Shown here: positions 1 through 8,819 of the stretch, one piece after another | Numbering within the stretch: position 1 is the stretch's first letter | Layout: every line of letters starts with the position of its first letter | NCBI GenBank assembly: GCA_037045685.1 | Contig: JBAOII010000027.1 | Location: 1-64,000, forward strand | DNA length: 64,000 bases | DNA from: Competibacter_A sp037045685 | GTDB lineage: Bacteria > Pseudomonadota > Gammaproteobacteria > Competibacterales > Competibacteraceae | Direction: 5' to 3' | Position numbers and translations under genes: made by a program | Notes under the pieces: generated by a model | Seen by the model: only the letters and a program-made list of their open reading frames with translations | The model's database searches: none | Told to the model about the DNA's origin: nothing

Positions 1-238
1 CGCCCGAATCAGGAAGCACTGCCCGGTCCGGTAGGCCGACCGGGCGTCGAACCCCAGATAGCGGACGACCGTCAGCCCGGCGATGGCGGCGACCGCCAGT
101 ACGAAAGTGGGCCAACTGATGTGCACCAGCCACAGCACGATGGGCAACGCCGCGTGGGCTTCGATGACACCAGAGCATGGGCGGCAGGGCGGTGTTGCGC
201 CACGGCGCTTCCGCCACCTCGTATTCATCCTGGGCCAT
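1..238 (-). pseudogene. icmT: IcmT/TraK-like Dot/Icm conjugation protein (partial, frameshifted)
   Basis: IcmT is a small inner-membrane protein of Dot/Icm and IncI-type type IV secretion. The reading begins MAQDEYEVAEAPWRNTALPP. After a single-base break near position 171 it continues with the family pattern IEAHAALPIVLWLVHISWPT, then a second hydrophobic stretch and the end of the window. The start codon overlaps the dotB stop by 14 bases, as expected for a coupled operon and the same order as R64 traJ-traK. The missing core genes (dotI, dotH, dotG) would be expected beyond the left edge. Family assignment rests on motif similarity and synteny. Confidence 0.7.
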
Positions 239-1436
239 CGGCTTCTCCGGGTTCGGGGTGATCGGGACCCGCCGGCAGCGGGAGGGAGATCGCCTCGGCC
301 TGGGTGCCGAGCCCCCGGAACAGCCGGTACTCCCGCTCGTCGATCCGCCCGGCCTCCCGCAGGGCGTCCAGATCGGCGGTCAAGGGGCGGCCGTGCTCGC
401 GCACCAGGTGGCGAGTGGCCGCGACCACCCGCGCCGGCGGTTGCGCCAGAATGGCGTCCTTGAGGTCCGGGGTGAAACGGAGGTATTCGCGCACGGCCGC
501 CCGCCGGCCGTCGGTGGTCCGCACCAGGCGCTGGGTCACGATGGTTTGCAAGCGCTTCGAGCAGGTCCGCCAGCCGGCCGTCCCGTCCGTCGGCCGGGAA
601 TGCCGACACCAGCCGGCGGAGGGTTTCCGGTACGCTGTTGGTGTGGCTGGTGGTGTAGACCAGATGGCCGGTCATGGCGGCGTCCACCACCGCCGTGATG
701 GTCTCGGCGTCGCGCGCCTCGCCCACCAGAATCACCATCGGCTTGCGGCGCAGGCTGTTGCGCACCCCGGCGGCGAAGCTGGGCAGATGCACCCCGATCT
801 CGTGCTGGGCGATCGAGGCGTGCACGCGCGGGACGAAATCGTAGACGTATTCGATGGGCGCCTCGTAGGTCAGAATTTTCCGGTGCGCGTGCGGGTCTTC
901 CAGCAGGTGCCGGATGATGGCCGCCAGCAGGGTGGTCTTGCCAGACCCGGTGGGACCGGTGATCAGCACCAGGCCCTGCTCGAACACCAGACTGGCGCGG
1001 AGATCGGGTGGCAGATCCAAATGATCCAGCGGCGGCGGCGTGGTGGCGATGGTCCGCGCGGTGATCTCCACGCCGCGCTCCCGCCCCGCGCGCACGGCCG
1101 TCATGTTCACCCGGTAGCGCGCCAGGTCCGCGCGCCCGCGCGGGATCTCGTAGGAACAGTCGATGTCCTGACCGCCGGCGAGCTGGCTGGGAGCGTTGTC
1201 GCCATAGATCACCTGGGTCAGGTGATAGACCTCGGCCAAGGCCAGCCGGCGCCGGGTCACCGGGAACAGCCGGCCGTAGCGCTCGACGACCACCGGCTGG
1301 TGGGCCTGGAAGGTGACGTCCGACACCGCCTGATCGGTCGCCCACAGCAACAGCCGGTGCAAATCCTCCACCGCGTACCAGAGCGGTTCCGGTAAATCCG
1401 GCCGAGGTCCGGAAACTCCAGCAGGTCATTCGTCAT
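225..1436 (-). pseudogene. dotB: DotB/TraJ secretion ATPase (frameshifted)
   Basis: This is the hexameric PilT-like ATPase that energises Dot/Icm-type secretion in the cytoplasm. In the main frame the Walker A motif reads ITGPTGSGKTTLL, followed by the Asp box region LTYEAPIEYVYDF, the Walker B region KPMVILVGEARDAET and the His box TGHLVYTTSHTNS, all intact. Two single-base breaks interrupt the gene. One lies near 1397, just after the N-terminus MTNDLLEFPDLGRIY, and looks like one C missing from a C run. The other lies near 545, where an extra T falls before QTIVTQRLV. The repaired length of about 400 residues suits the family. It lies between dotC and icmT, as in IncI plasmids. Confidence 0.85.
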
Positions 1437-2504
1437 CGCGGCGCCGCCTAGCGCTGGCCCCAGCCCGCGAATGCGATCCAGCCAACGCGGGGCGATCCGG
1501 CGAGGGCGACGGCGCGTTCTCGACGTTCGCCGGCGCGACTCCACCACTACGGTGATCTTCAGGTTCGGCGGCGGCGCGGGGCGGCGCGTAGGGATGGCTG
1601 GGATACGGCTTCCAGCGCGGGTTGTCGCGCACGAACCGGGGATTGACCTCGATCCGCAAGATCCGGTCGTTGATGGCCAGGGTCGCGGCGTCGCCGGTGA
1701 CGCCGAGGACTGCGCCGGCTCGAGCTGGGGCGCGGTCACCATGTCCTTCGCCAGCAACTCGCGGTACAGCGCCATGCCCTTGAGATCCCGCTCCAGCCGG
1801 TTGAGCTGTACCTCGAACCCCCGGTTGGCCTGCTGGACGCCGGCCCGCCAGCCACGCGCCACGTAGTCTTCCCACAGCGCCACTTCGGCCGCCACCCCGC
1901 GATCCGGCAGCAGGCTTTCATCCGGCGGCTCCGGACGCTCCACCGGCAGGTAGAGGTAGCTCCGCCAGTCCGGCGGGGCCAGGGCCAGGCGCGCGGGGCT
2001 GACCAGCACGTACAGCGCATCGACGATCCGCAACTGCTGCTGGCCGGGATCGAGCCTGAACGGCATCGAACCCGTACCGCACCACGGGAGGCAGGACGTT
2101 GCCGTGCAACATCAGGGGCGCGAACAGAAAGACCGGGTCCAACCGCCGGGCCTGGCGATCCAGCAGCCGGTTGATCTCCCGCGTCCGGGCATAGAGGCCG
2201 GCGCGGGCGCCGTACCGCAGCGCGGTTTCCTTCAGGGCCTCGGCGCGGAGGTCGTTGATGGCCGGTTCGACCGCCCTGGCGCGAGTGGCTGCGCCCGCGC
2301 TGGAGATCGTCGAGCGTCAACTCGCCCCGGTCGGCGGCGCGCCAGTCGCCGGCGGCCCGTTCCGCGTCCGCCAGCGTCGGCGGGGCGGGCGGCGGGAACG
2401 GGCCGGTCTGAGCCGCGCCGATCGACTGGCAGCCCGACCACCAGCACCGCCAGAATCGCCCGCCCGCAAACGAACCCACCAAGCCACCGCCGCGTCGTCG
2501 CCAT
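1426..2504 (-). pseudogene. dotC: DotC/TraI outer-membrane lipoprotein (frameshifted)
   Basis: DotC is an outer-membrane lipoprotein of the Dot/Icm core complex. The pieces in order are a signal peptide (MATTRRWLGGFVCGRAILAV), a lipobox cysteine followed by QSIGAAQTGPFPPP, the family segment LDPVFLFAPLMLHGNVLPPV, then LYVLVSPARLALAPPDWRSY and the WEDYVARGWRAGVQQAN motif. They lie in different frames, so at least four breaks (near 2430, 2260, 2050 and 1700) are needed to read through. The end overlaps the dotB start by about 11 bases. Residue-level conservation is good, so the breaks are either recent or sequence errors. Confidence 0.75.
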
Positions 2505-2507
2505 GGC

Positions 2508-3063
2508 CTATCCGGTCCCGCTGGCGGCACGGCTCCGGCGCGGTGCCCGATGCGGGAACTCGCGCCGGTAGCGAATTTCCACCAAGCGCCGTTCGGGCGC
2601 CACCACCACGTCGCAGCGGGCGCTGGTCTGATAGCCGATATCGGCCAGGATGTCGCCGACGGCGCGATTCTCGGCCATGATCGTGACCGGCGTGAGGGCC
2701 GCCGAGCGACCGTAGGTCTGGACCTGGTAGCCCACGGTTCGCGCCAACTGGTAGACCAGCGGCTTCAGGTCGCCCTGATACTCGACGTTGACCCGCACCT
2801 GGAGTTCGGGCGGCAAGGCGGCCGGCGTCAATACCTGGACGTGGACCCGACGCGCGCTCTGCTCCACCGTCGCCAACCGGGCCAGCGCTTCGGCCACGCT
2901 CGCGGCGGCGGTCGCCAGCCGAGTTTCCGCTTCGCTCAGGGGGGCGACCGGCGGTGGCGCCGCCGCGCAACCGGCTCATCCCCACCACGCAAAGCAGAAT
3001 CCAGGACCCAGTCCGAGATGGGTCGGATGGCTCGCGGCGCGCGCCATGTGGCTCGATGTTCAT
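2508..3063 (-). pseudogene. dotD: DotD/TraH lipoprotein (frameshifted)
   Basis: DotD is a small outer-membrane lipoprotein that works with DotC and DotH. The mature region, LPPELQVRVNVEYQGDLKPL through GYQTSARCDVVVAPERRLVE, matches the DotD fold (secretin N0-like). The signal peptide (SWILLCVVGM) lies in a different frame from the lipobox (GCAAAPPPVAP), with a break near 2985. The start at 3063 overlaps the end of icmB, and the stop lies only four bases before dotC, so icmB-dotD-dotC-dotB-icmT form one transcription unit on this strand. Confidence 0.7.
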
Positions 3064-6000
3064 TCCCATCTCCTCCGCGCATCTGGAATCGGACTCGCTT
3101 CCACCGTTCCCGCCGCCACGATTACTTCAGCCAACTCCCCGACGATGGCGTCGATCAACTGGTCGCGGTCCAGAGCCGGATTGGCGCTGTGTTCCAGCCG
3201 CCGCTCCAAATCAGCCTTGGCGCTCCCGGACGGATAGCGGCGGGCCAGCGCCCGCAAGGCCTCGGTAGCGCCGAAACGCTGGTACAGCCGGCGGCGGATC
3301 ACCCGATCCTCCGCCGTGGTCGACAGTGCCCACATTTCGATGGGGCCGTTGGTCAGGTACAACAGTTGGCACACCAAGCCGCGCTTGGTCTTCATCGCGC
3401 AGAGAAACGGCGCGCCGTCCGGAGTCGGACCGTTGCCGTGAACGCGCAGCAAGTCGATGGCGGACGCCGGCAGGGAGAACTTCTCCCGCACGTCCTCGGC
3501 CGTCTCGTCGTTGCCGTACTCCATGACGTAGACCGACGAGGCCAGCTCGATCATCTCGTCGCTGAAATCGGTGAGAATCTGGCTGGCCAAGGCCACCTGC
3601 ACGTTGTTCTTGCGGCCCTCGCGCTGGTCGCGCACCAGTTGCGCGTTGATCGCGGCGATCGGGCCGCAGCGGTGCTTCTCGTCCACGCAGAACTTCTTGG
3701 GATAGGCCAGATGCTCCTCGAACCGCCGAGCGTGGTAGGCGCGATAGCGCGGCGGCGCGGCGCGCGCCAGATGATCGTCGAGGAACAGATCGCGGCCCAG
3801 GATATGGCGGGCCAGCAGATAGGCGACGGCGGTCTGCCGCTGGCCGACCGGCGTCATGTCGCCGCACAGCGCCGCCACATCCAGCGCCGCCACCCGGGCG
3901 TTGCCGAGATCGAATCGGGTGGGATAGGCCAGGATCGGAAACTCGCGGGTGGCGGCGGACACGATGCGGTTGAACAGTTGGATGGGCGATTCGGCCGTGC
4001 CGACCAGCCGCATCGCGCCGCCGTACAAGATCCCGGACCTGCGGCTGCTGGGCCACCGCCACCAGATCGCTCAGCACCGGCACGGCGAAGCGCTGCGCCC
4101 GCACCGCCCCCACGCGGTCGTCCGGCGTCGAACAGGGCATCCACCACCTCCCACCAGGTCGGCTCCGCATCCAGCGCGATGGCGTGCCGGACCAATGCCT
4201 GATCCACCTCGGCATCCTGTTCCGGCACGTAGCGCTTGGGGCTATGCTCATCGGCAAAATGAGCGTAGGCCAGATCGAGCACCAACCCGATCAGGTCGGC
4301 GATGCCTTCGGCCGGCTCCCGGTCGCCGGGTTTGGTGGCCAGCACGCTGAGGAACGACACCAGGAACGCCCGCTCCTGCGGCAGGGGCTGGCGCCAACCC
4401 AGTTGGGTGTCGAGCGGGTTGACCGCCCAGTTGGCGCCGTTGACCAGGGCGTGAAACTGCGCCTCGTGCCGGCGGTCGGGCGGGAGTCCTTCGCGCAGCA
4501 GGTCGATCAACCCTTCCGAGGAGGGGCCGATGTCGATGATGCGGACGAACGGCAACCGACGGAAACCGGAGCTGAGTACCAGGCCCAGGTTATTGGCGTT
4601 CATCGTGGCCGATTTACCGCTGCCGGGTCGGGCGAAATACAGTTCGTTCCAGGTTCCCTGCTCGCTGGAACCGGGCTGATAGGGATACAGCTTGCCGTCG
4701 CGGGTGCGATAGAGCAGCGCCCCCCGGCGCCACGGCGAGGCCGCCCGAAACAGCGGCAGCGTCACCAGCACCTCGGCCAGCGGCGCAACGTAGCGAGTCG
4801 CGATATTGAGCGTCGACAAGCCCGGCACCGTGGACGCCCACGCCTTGACCGGGTGACCGCCGTACTCGCGCACGGTGCAGGCGCCCCAGGCTTGAAGGTA
4901 GGACGCCAGTTGCGCGGTGCGCGCCCGCAGCGCCTCGGCGTGGGTGCGGCCGCGGCCGGCGGGCTGGGCGGTATTCGACCCAACTGGTCAGCGCCATTTG
5001 CGCGCGCACGCCCAAGCCGCCTTCGTTGAGAAACTTGCGCATCGCCCGGACCGACTGGTTGATCAGCTTGTTCTGGTGGCCGGCGAAATACAGCAGGCTG
5101 CTGATCGACCGTTTGGCCAGCAGCCACGCCGAGGCGCCGCCCGTCAGCCGGACCAGCAAGCGCCAGGGCAGGCGCTCGCCGCGCACCCGATCGAACAGCC
5201 GTTCGAAGCGCTGCACTTCGGTCAGTTGCGGGAGATCGACGTAGAGCGGTTGGTAGAGCCGGTCGCCGACCCGCACCGTCCGGTAATCCACGATCCGCAG
5301 GTCGCGCGGGATCAGTTGGGAGCCCAGCGCCGGCAACCAGCAGGTGCTGGGATCGTAAGAGCCGTCCGGGTGTTCGCAGGCCCGGGGAAAGCCGCCGGGC
5401 AGGAGCGGTTGCCAGTCGTCGGGGGTCCAGTCCGGATCGATCCGCCCGCGCAACTCGCGGCAGGCCCGGTCCACGGGAAGACAGTTCGAGATCGAAGCCG
5501 AAGGCGGTCATTTCGGCCAGCACCGTGGCGACGAAGGACCGATGAGTGTCGATCAGGTCGCGATTGACCGCCTCGCTGTTTTGGTTATCGCGGGTGAATC
5601 CGCCCGGCCGGCGACGATCCCGGAGCCGCTGGCGACGCGCCCGCCGTTCCTGCCGGCGCACGGCGCGCGGCAATCCGGTCGGCGCCGTCCACAGCGCCAG
5701 ATACACCGTCTCCGTGGCGGCGTACCGAGGCAGATGGCGGCGCCGTTCGGCGAAGATCGCGCCGAGGTCGAGGCCCTGCCGTGCGGCGGTGTGGACGCTG
5801 GGCGCCAGCATCCAGTCGATCTCGCGGCCGGTCGTCGCCGGATCGGAATGAAAGCAGATATCGAGGGTGTGATAGTGACCGCTCAGCGCCGATCCCCAGA
5901 GGGTCACCAGTTGCCCGGTCAGATGCGCCAGTTCCGCCGCGCCGACCACCCGGCGGTGACCGTGCACGAGCAGCAGGCTCATCAACCCGCCATCCTTGCT

Positions 6001-6229
6001 GACGAAAGCTGGTGTCGTCCTCGACGGTGGTGAGGCTGGTATAGCGTTCGACGTCCAGGCCGAGCCATTCGGCGAACAGGGATGCGATTTCGGCGCGCAG
6101 GCTGGGCACGACGGCAGGGTCTCCGGCGGGCGTTAGCGCGGCGACTGCCGCCATGCGGCGGCGAACGCCCCAACGCCATGGGTTGATCCGAACAACCGTT
6201 TGGGTCCGCCGATGGACGATGTTCATCAT
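3060..6229 (-). pseudogene. icmB: IcmB/DotO/TraU secretion ATPase (heavily frameshifted)
   Basis: IcmB/DotO/TraU is the VirB4-like ATPase of Dot/Icm conjugation machines. The repaired product is about 1,050 residues, normal for TraU. The Walker A motif reads ELYFARPGSGKSATMN and is followed by FVRIIDIGPSSEGLIDLL. The C-terminal segment from FDLGNARVAALDVAAL to QILTDFSDEMIELAS carries the second half of the ATPase domain. At least five frame changes occur, near 5995, 5475, 4930, 4130 and 4030. The start pair ATGATG at 6229/6226 follows a GGGAGG ribosome site. It heads the operon that continues into dotD. Confidence 0.8.
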
Positions 6230-6269
6230 GGGCCTCCCGCGACCGGCTTGAAGAAGGGTTTCGGATAAA

Positions 6270-6298
6270 ATAATAGTTTTATATAAATTAAAAAACAA
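6270..6298 (-). promoter_or_regulatory. Sigma70-like promoter for the icmB operon
   Basis: Reading leftward, TTGTTT (6298-6293) is followed by a 17-base AT-only spacer apart from one C, then TATTAT (6275-6270). It lies 40 bases upstream of the icmB start in an AT-rich island within GC-rich DNA. No operator was recognised. Confidence 0.5.
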
Positions 6299-6419
6299 CT
6301 TTTAAGGCGTGTTCAATGTTACGTGTCGCGATGGCGACGGTGATGAATCGTTTGGGTCGAATTGTTTCTCTCGGCTCGCCATGTCGCGTCGAGATTATGC
6401 GGACGCTGAGGTGCTCACT

Positions 6420-6836
6420 TTAGAGCCACAACCGCTCGAAAGGTCGGCCATCCGATAACCGATAGGCGGAGAAATCGCGCACGTCGACGGTGATGATCCG
6501 GTTGATGTGGTGGATACCTGCAAGGGTGACGAGCGCCGCATCGGTGAAATCGGGCGCGAGTTCGTGGTATTTCTCCAAGGTGCCGCGAATCGCCGGCAAT
6601 TCGGCCACCGTCAGATTGTGCAGGATGATCCCTTGGCGTTCCAGCCAGTTCAGCAGCGCGACCTTGCCTTGGGTGTCCAGGAAAAAGCAGGCTTCGGCGA
6701 CCACCGGCCAGAGGGAGCACAGTTCCAGCCGTTGAGCGTTCGCCAGGAATTCCACCGCCGAAGCGAAATGCTCATCGTCGCGGGCGAACAGCGCGACCAG
6801 GAAGCCGGTATCAACCCAGGCGGCGGTGTTTGGCAC
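6420..6836 (-). CDS. VapC-like PIN-domain toxin
   Basis: This is a PIN-domain ribonuclease, probably the toxin of a VapBC-type pair. Its acidic residues are WVDTGFLVALFARDDEHF near the N-terminus, VVAEACFFL in the middle, and PDFTDAALVTLA with ITVDVRDF towards the end. That is the expected four-acid arrangement. The GTG start at 6836 was chosen because GGGAGG lies six bases upstream and it gives the usual PIN start. The start overlaps the end of the antitoxin gene by 26 bases, so the two are translationally coupled. It was probably acquired as an addiction module of the element. Confidence 0.75.
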   Translation of the reverse strand: MPNTAAWVDTGFLVALFARDDEHFASAVEFLANAQRLELCSLWPVVAEACFFLDTQGKVALLNWLERQGIILHNLTVAELPAIRGTLEKYHELAPDFTDAALVTLAGIHHINRIITVDVRDFSAYRLSDGRPFERLWL

Positions 6837-7071
6837 GCAACGCCTCCCAGACTCGGTGCTTGGCAGGGTCGGTGGGAGCTTCGGCCAGATGTCCCGCACC
6901 GAATAAATCCCGGCCCAATTCATAGGGGGTCTGGCCGTCCTCCTTTAACAGGCGCTGGCATAATTCGCGTACCCCTTGGCGCACCAGTTCGCTCTTGCTG
7001 CGGGTGGATTGGCGACTGGCGGCTTCCAGCAGGGCTTCTTCCTCGGGTGTAAACCGGACCGATAATGACAT
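6811..7071 (-). CDS. Ribbon-helix-helix antitoxin (VapB-like)
   Basis: The 86-residue product starts MSLSVRFTPEEEALLEAASR, a ribbon-helix-helix DNA-binding N-terminus followed by SKSELVRQGVRELCQRLL. Its C-terminal half (GRDLFGAGHLAEAPTDPAKH) would bind the toxin. The start at 7071 was preferred to the longer reading from 7125 because it begins exactly at the beta-strand. It lies immediately upstream of, and overlaps, the PIN toxin. Autorepression of the pair is usual for the family but no operator was identified. Confidence 0.75.
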   Translation of the reverse strand: MSLSVRFTPEEEALLEAASRQSTRSKSELVRQGVRELCQRLLKEDGQTPYELGRDLFGAGHLAEAPTDPAKHRVWEALRAKHRRLG

Positions 7072-7191
7072 AATGCGTTTCCCACGGGGTTTGTAGCGAA
7101 CAGGCTTGAATTTTACACCGGACAACGAACCCCCGCGACCAAAGTCCCGCTGCTTGGCCTTGGCTTGGCCTTTCCCTTCGACGACTCCGCC

Positions 7192-7776
7192 TCAATCGGC
7201 GGTCCCGTTGAGTCCGGTCAACAACCGGCGAAAAAATACCCCCAGCGGGGGATGCCGGGGGTTGGGCAAGTAACGCAGACCGGCCAGGACCGGGAGGGCG
7301 GACGCCCGTTCGGAATCCGGCAGGGCCAGCAGCGTATCCCGGAGCAGGGAGAGATGTTGGGTCCAGGGTAGATGGCGCTGAGTGCTCCAGGCGCGGGCGT
7401 ACAGACTGTCCAGCAATTCGCCGCGCCAGTGGACGCCGGCGCCCGCCTCGCGACTGGCCTGGCGCGCGCGCAGCAGATCCAGAGTCAGGGTGGAGTACAA
7501 CAGATTCAGTTCGCCCTGGGCGAATTCCGGCAACCACGCCAGCACCAGCGCGCCCGCCGGCGTCGCCGGATCCCGGCCCAGCCGGCAGACCGGGCACAGC
7601 GCCGTGCCGGAACCGGGTTCCCGAACCAGGATCGCCGTTCGGCCGATGCCCAGACCGCAACCGCCGCAGGTGATCGCCGGCGTCGGCGCGAACGCCGCCG
7701 GTTCGCCGGCCGGATCGAGCCAGCGGCGGATGAACGAAGGCTCGACCTGGCCCGCCATCCCGGCCTCAACCGCCAC
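7192..7776 (-). CDS. icmJ: IcmJ/DotN-like zinc-binding conjugation protein
   Basis: IcmJ/DotN is part of the Dot/Icm coupling complex and binds zinc with four cysteines. Here the CxxC pairs are CGGCG and CPVC, about 35 residues apart, in a product of 194 residues, close to the family length. The mid-region LYSTLTLDLLRARQASREAG and the leucine-rich helices after it resemble DotN. The start overlaps the end of icmD by 11 bases, so icmC-icmD-icmJ read as one unit. The frame is intact. It could be a different small zinc protein, but the synteny supports IcmJ. Confidence 0.65.
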   Translation of the reverse strand: MAVEAGMAGQVEPSFIRRWLDPAGEPAAFAPTPAITCGGCGLGIGRTAILVREPGSGTALCPVCRLGRDPATPAGALVLAWLPEFAQGELNLLYSTLTLDLLRARQASREAGAGVHWRGELLDSLYARAWSTQRHLPWTQHLSLLRDTLLALPDSERASALPVLAGLRYLPNPRHPPLGVFFRRLLTGLNGTAD

Positions 7777-8179
7777 CGATGGAGGTCGTGCCCTGGATTT
7801 GATTCTTGGCGGCGCCGGTCTGATAGACCGTATCGCCCGTGGTCTGGAACGTCTCCGGCAGAAACAGCAACCCGGCCGCCACCAGCCCCAGGACCACCGC
7901 GTGCGACAGCGGGTGTTGTTGCGGGTTATCGCGGTTGGCCTTGAGCTTCATGAACGCCCCGCCACCGGCGGCCATCCCGCCCAGGTAAAACAACACGGAG
8001 ATTGCCTTGCCGATGTTTTCGCCCTGGGTGGCCAGGTGGGCACCGATATCGCCGGCGGTGTCGGCCAGGGCCAGACTGCCCCCAGCCAGCAACGCCCCCA
8101 CCACCGCCGCGCCGAGGGCGCCACCGGCGATAACCCGGCCGACCGGCTGCCATCGTTTCCACTTCGTGATCTCGCTCAT
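7766..8179 (-). CDS. icmD: IcmD/DotP-like inner-membrane protein
   Basis: IcmD/DotP (TraQ in R64) is a small inner-membrane protein of the secretion apparatus. The product has an N-terminal hydrophobic segment (VIAGGALGAAVVGALLAGG) and then the family core: GENIGKAISVLFYLGGMAAG, FMKLKANRDNPQQHPLSHAV and a last membrane helix VVLGLVAAGLLFLPETF ending with TTGDTVY. The start at 8179 (MSEITKWKRW) gives 137 residues. It lies 23 bases from icmC and overlaps icmJ. Confidence 0.75.
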   Translation of the reverse strand: MSEITKWKRWQPVGRVIAGGALGAAVVGALLAGGSLALADTAGDIGAHLATQGENIGKAISVLFYLGGMAAGGGAFMKLKANRDNPQQHPLSHAVVLGLVAAGLLFLPETFQTTGDTVYQTGAAKNQIQGTTSIGGG

Positions 8180-8201
8180 GTTGGGTTTTCCTCCACTCAC
8201 T

Positions 8202-8735
8202 TCACTCGATGAGGTATTGCAGCAGCGCCTGCAATCCGAAGGTCTCCGCCGCCATCTTGAGGGTGGCGACGCCGTTCATGGCCAGGATGCCGCCCACGAT
8301 GTGGGTTGCCCCCTTCGCCCCCAGACCGGGCTCGTAAGCCCCGCGCGCGTGGGCGCGGTTCAGGAGCACGAATCCCCACAGGAAAGCCCACAGCCCGACG
8401 ATCTGGACGAAACCCAGCACCGTCCTCACCACGATCTGGCCGCTGGCCGACAGCGCCGATCCGGGGGTGTAGCTCAGAATCGTGGGCTCTCCGAACACAG
8501 TGGCCTGACCGCTGGCGATGGCGGTGGGCAGATACAGAAACACCGCGCACGTCAGCAACCGCAACACGATGCCGCCGGCGGTCGCGTCCGGCTCGTAGCG
8601 CTGGCGACGCCATAGCTTGAGCAGCGCTGACCCACCGGCCCACATTCCCAGCAGGTACGCCACCACGGTGAGCAACCGAATCAGGCCCGGATAGCTCTGG
8701 CTGAACGCCTCCAGAATCGAGGTGCCGGTTGGCAT
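8202..8735 (-). CDS. icmC: IcmC/DotE-like inner-membrane protein
   Basis: IcmC/DotE (TraR-like) is a polytopic inner-membrane component of Dot/Icm machines. The 177-residue product has helices at about residues 16-42 (LIRLLTVVAYLLGMWAGGSA), 60-75, 100-125 (VLGFVQIVGLWAFLWGFVLL) and near the C-terminus (IVGGILAMNGVATLKMAAET). The SALLKLWRRQ loop and the GGILAMNG motif are shared with IcmD, as usual for these related families. It heads the icmC-icmD-icmJ unit, with an AT-rich promoter region immediately upstream. Confidence 0.75.
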   Translation of the reverse strand: MPTGTSILEAFSQSYPGLIRLLTVVAYLLGMWAGGSALLKLWRRQRYEPDATAGGIVLRLLTCAVFLYLPTAIASGQATVFGEPTILSYTPGSALSASGQIVVRTVLGFVQIVGLWAFLWGFVLLNRAHARGAYEPGLGAKGATHIVGGILAMNGVATLKMAAETFGLQALLQYLIE

Positions 8736-8800
8736 TTTATTATTGCTCTATTAATTATAAAAAACATTATTTATTGGTGATTACTATAGAGCGCCAATCC
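8736..8800 (-). promoter_or_regulatory. AT-rich promoter region of icmC-icmD-icmJ
   Basis: Reading leftward there is a perfect TATAAT at 8759-8754, about 20 bases before the icmC start. A convincing -35 element was not found. The island lies between the relaxase stop and icmC. Confidence 0.35.
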
Positions 8801-8819
8801 CTGTTTTGCAAACCGGGCG

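Noticed and set aside
2550..4202. Long 550-codon plus-strand reading
   Set aside because: It is antisense to dotD and icmB, whose motifs are clear, and consists of low-complexity His/Arg/Gly-rich sequence typical of shadow frames in GC-rich DNA.
3060..6229. Programmed ribosomal frameshifting in icmB
   Set aside because: At least five shifts in different places, without slippery heptamers or pseudoknots at the sites I examined, and similar breaks in many unrelated genes, argue for mutation or sequence error.
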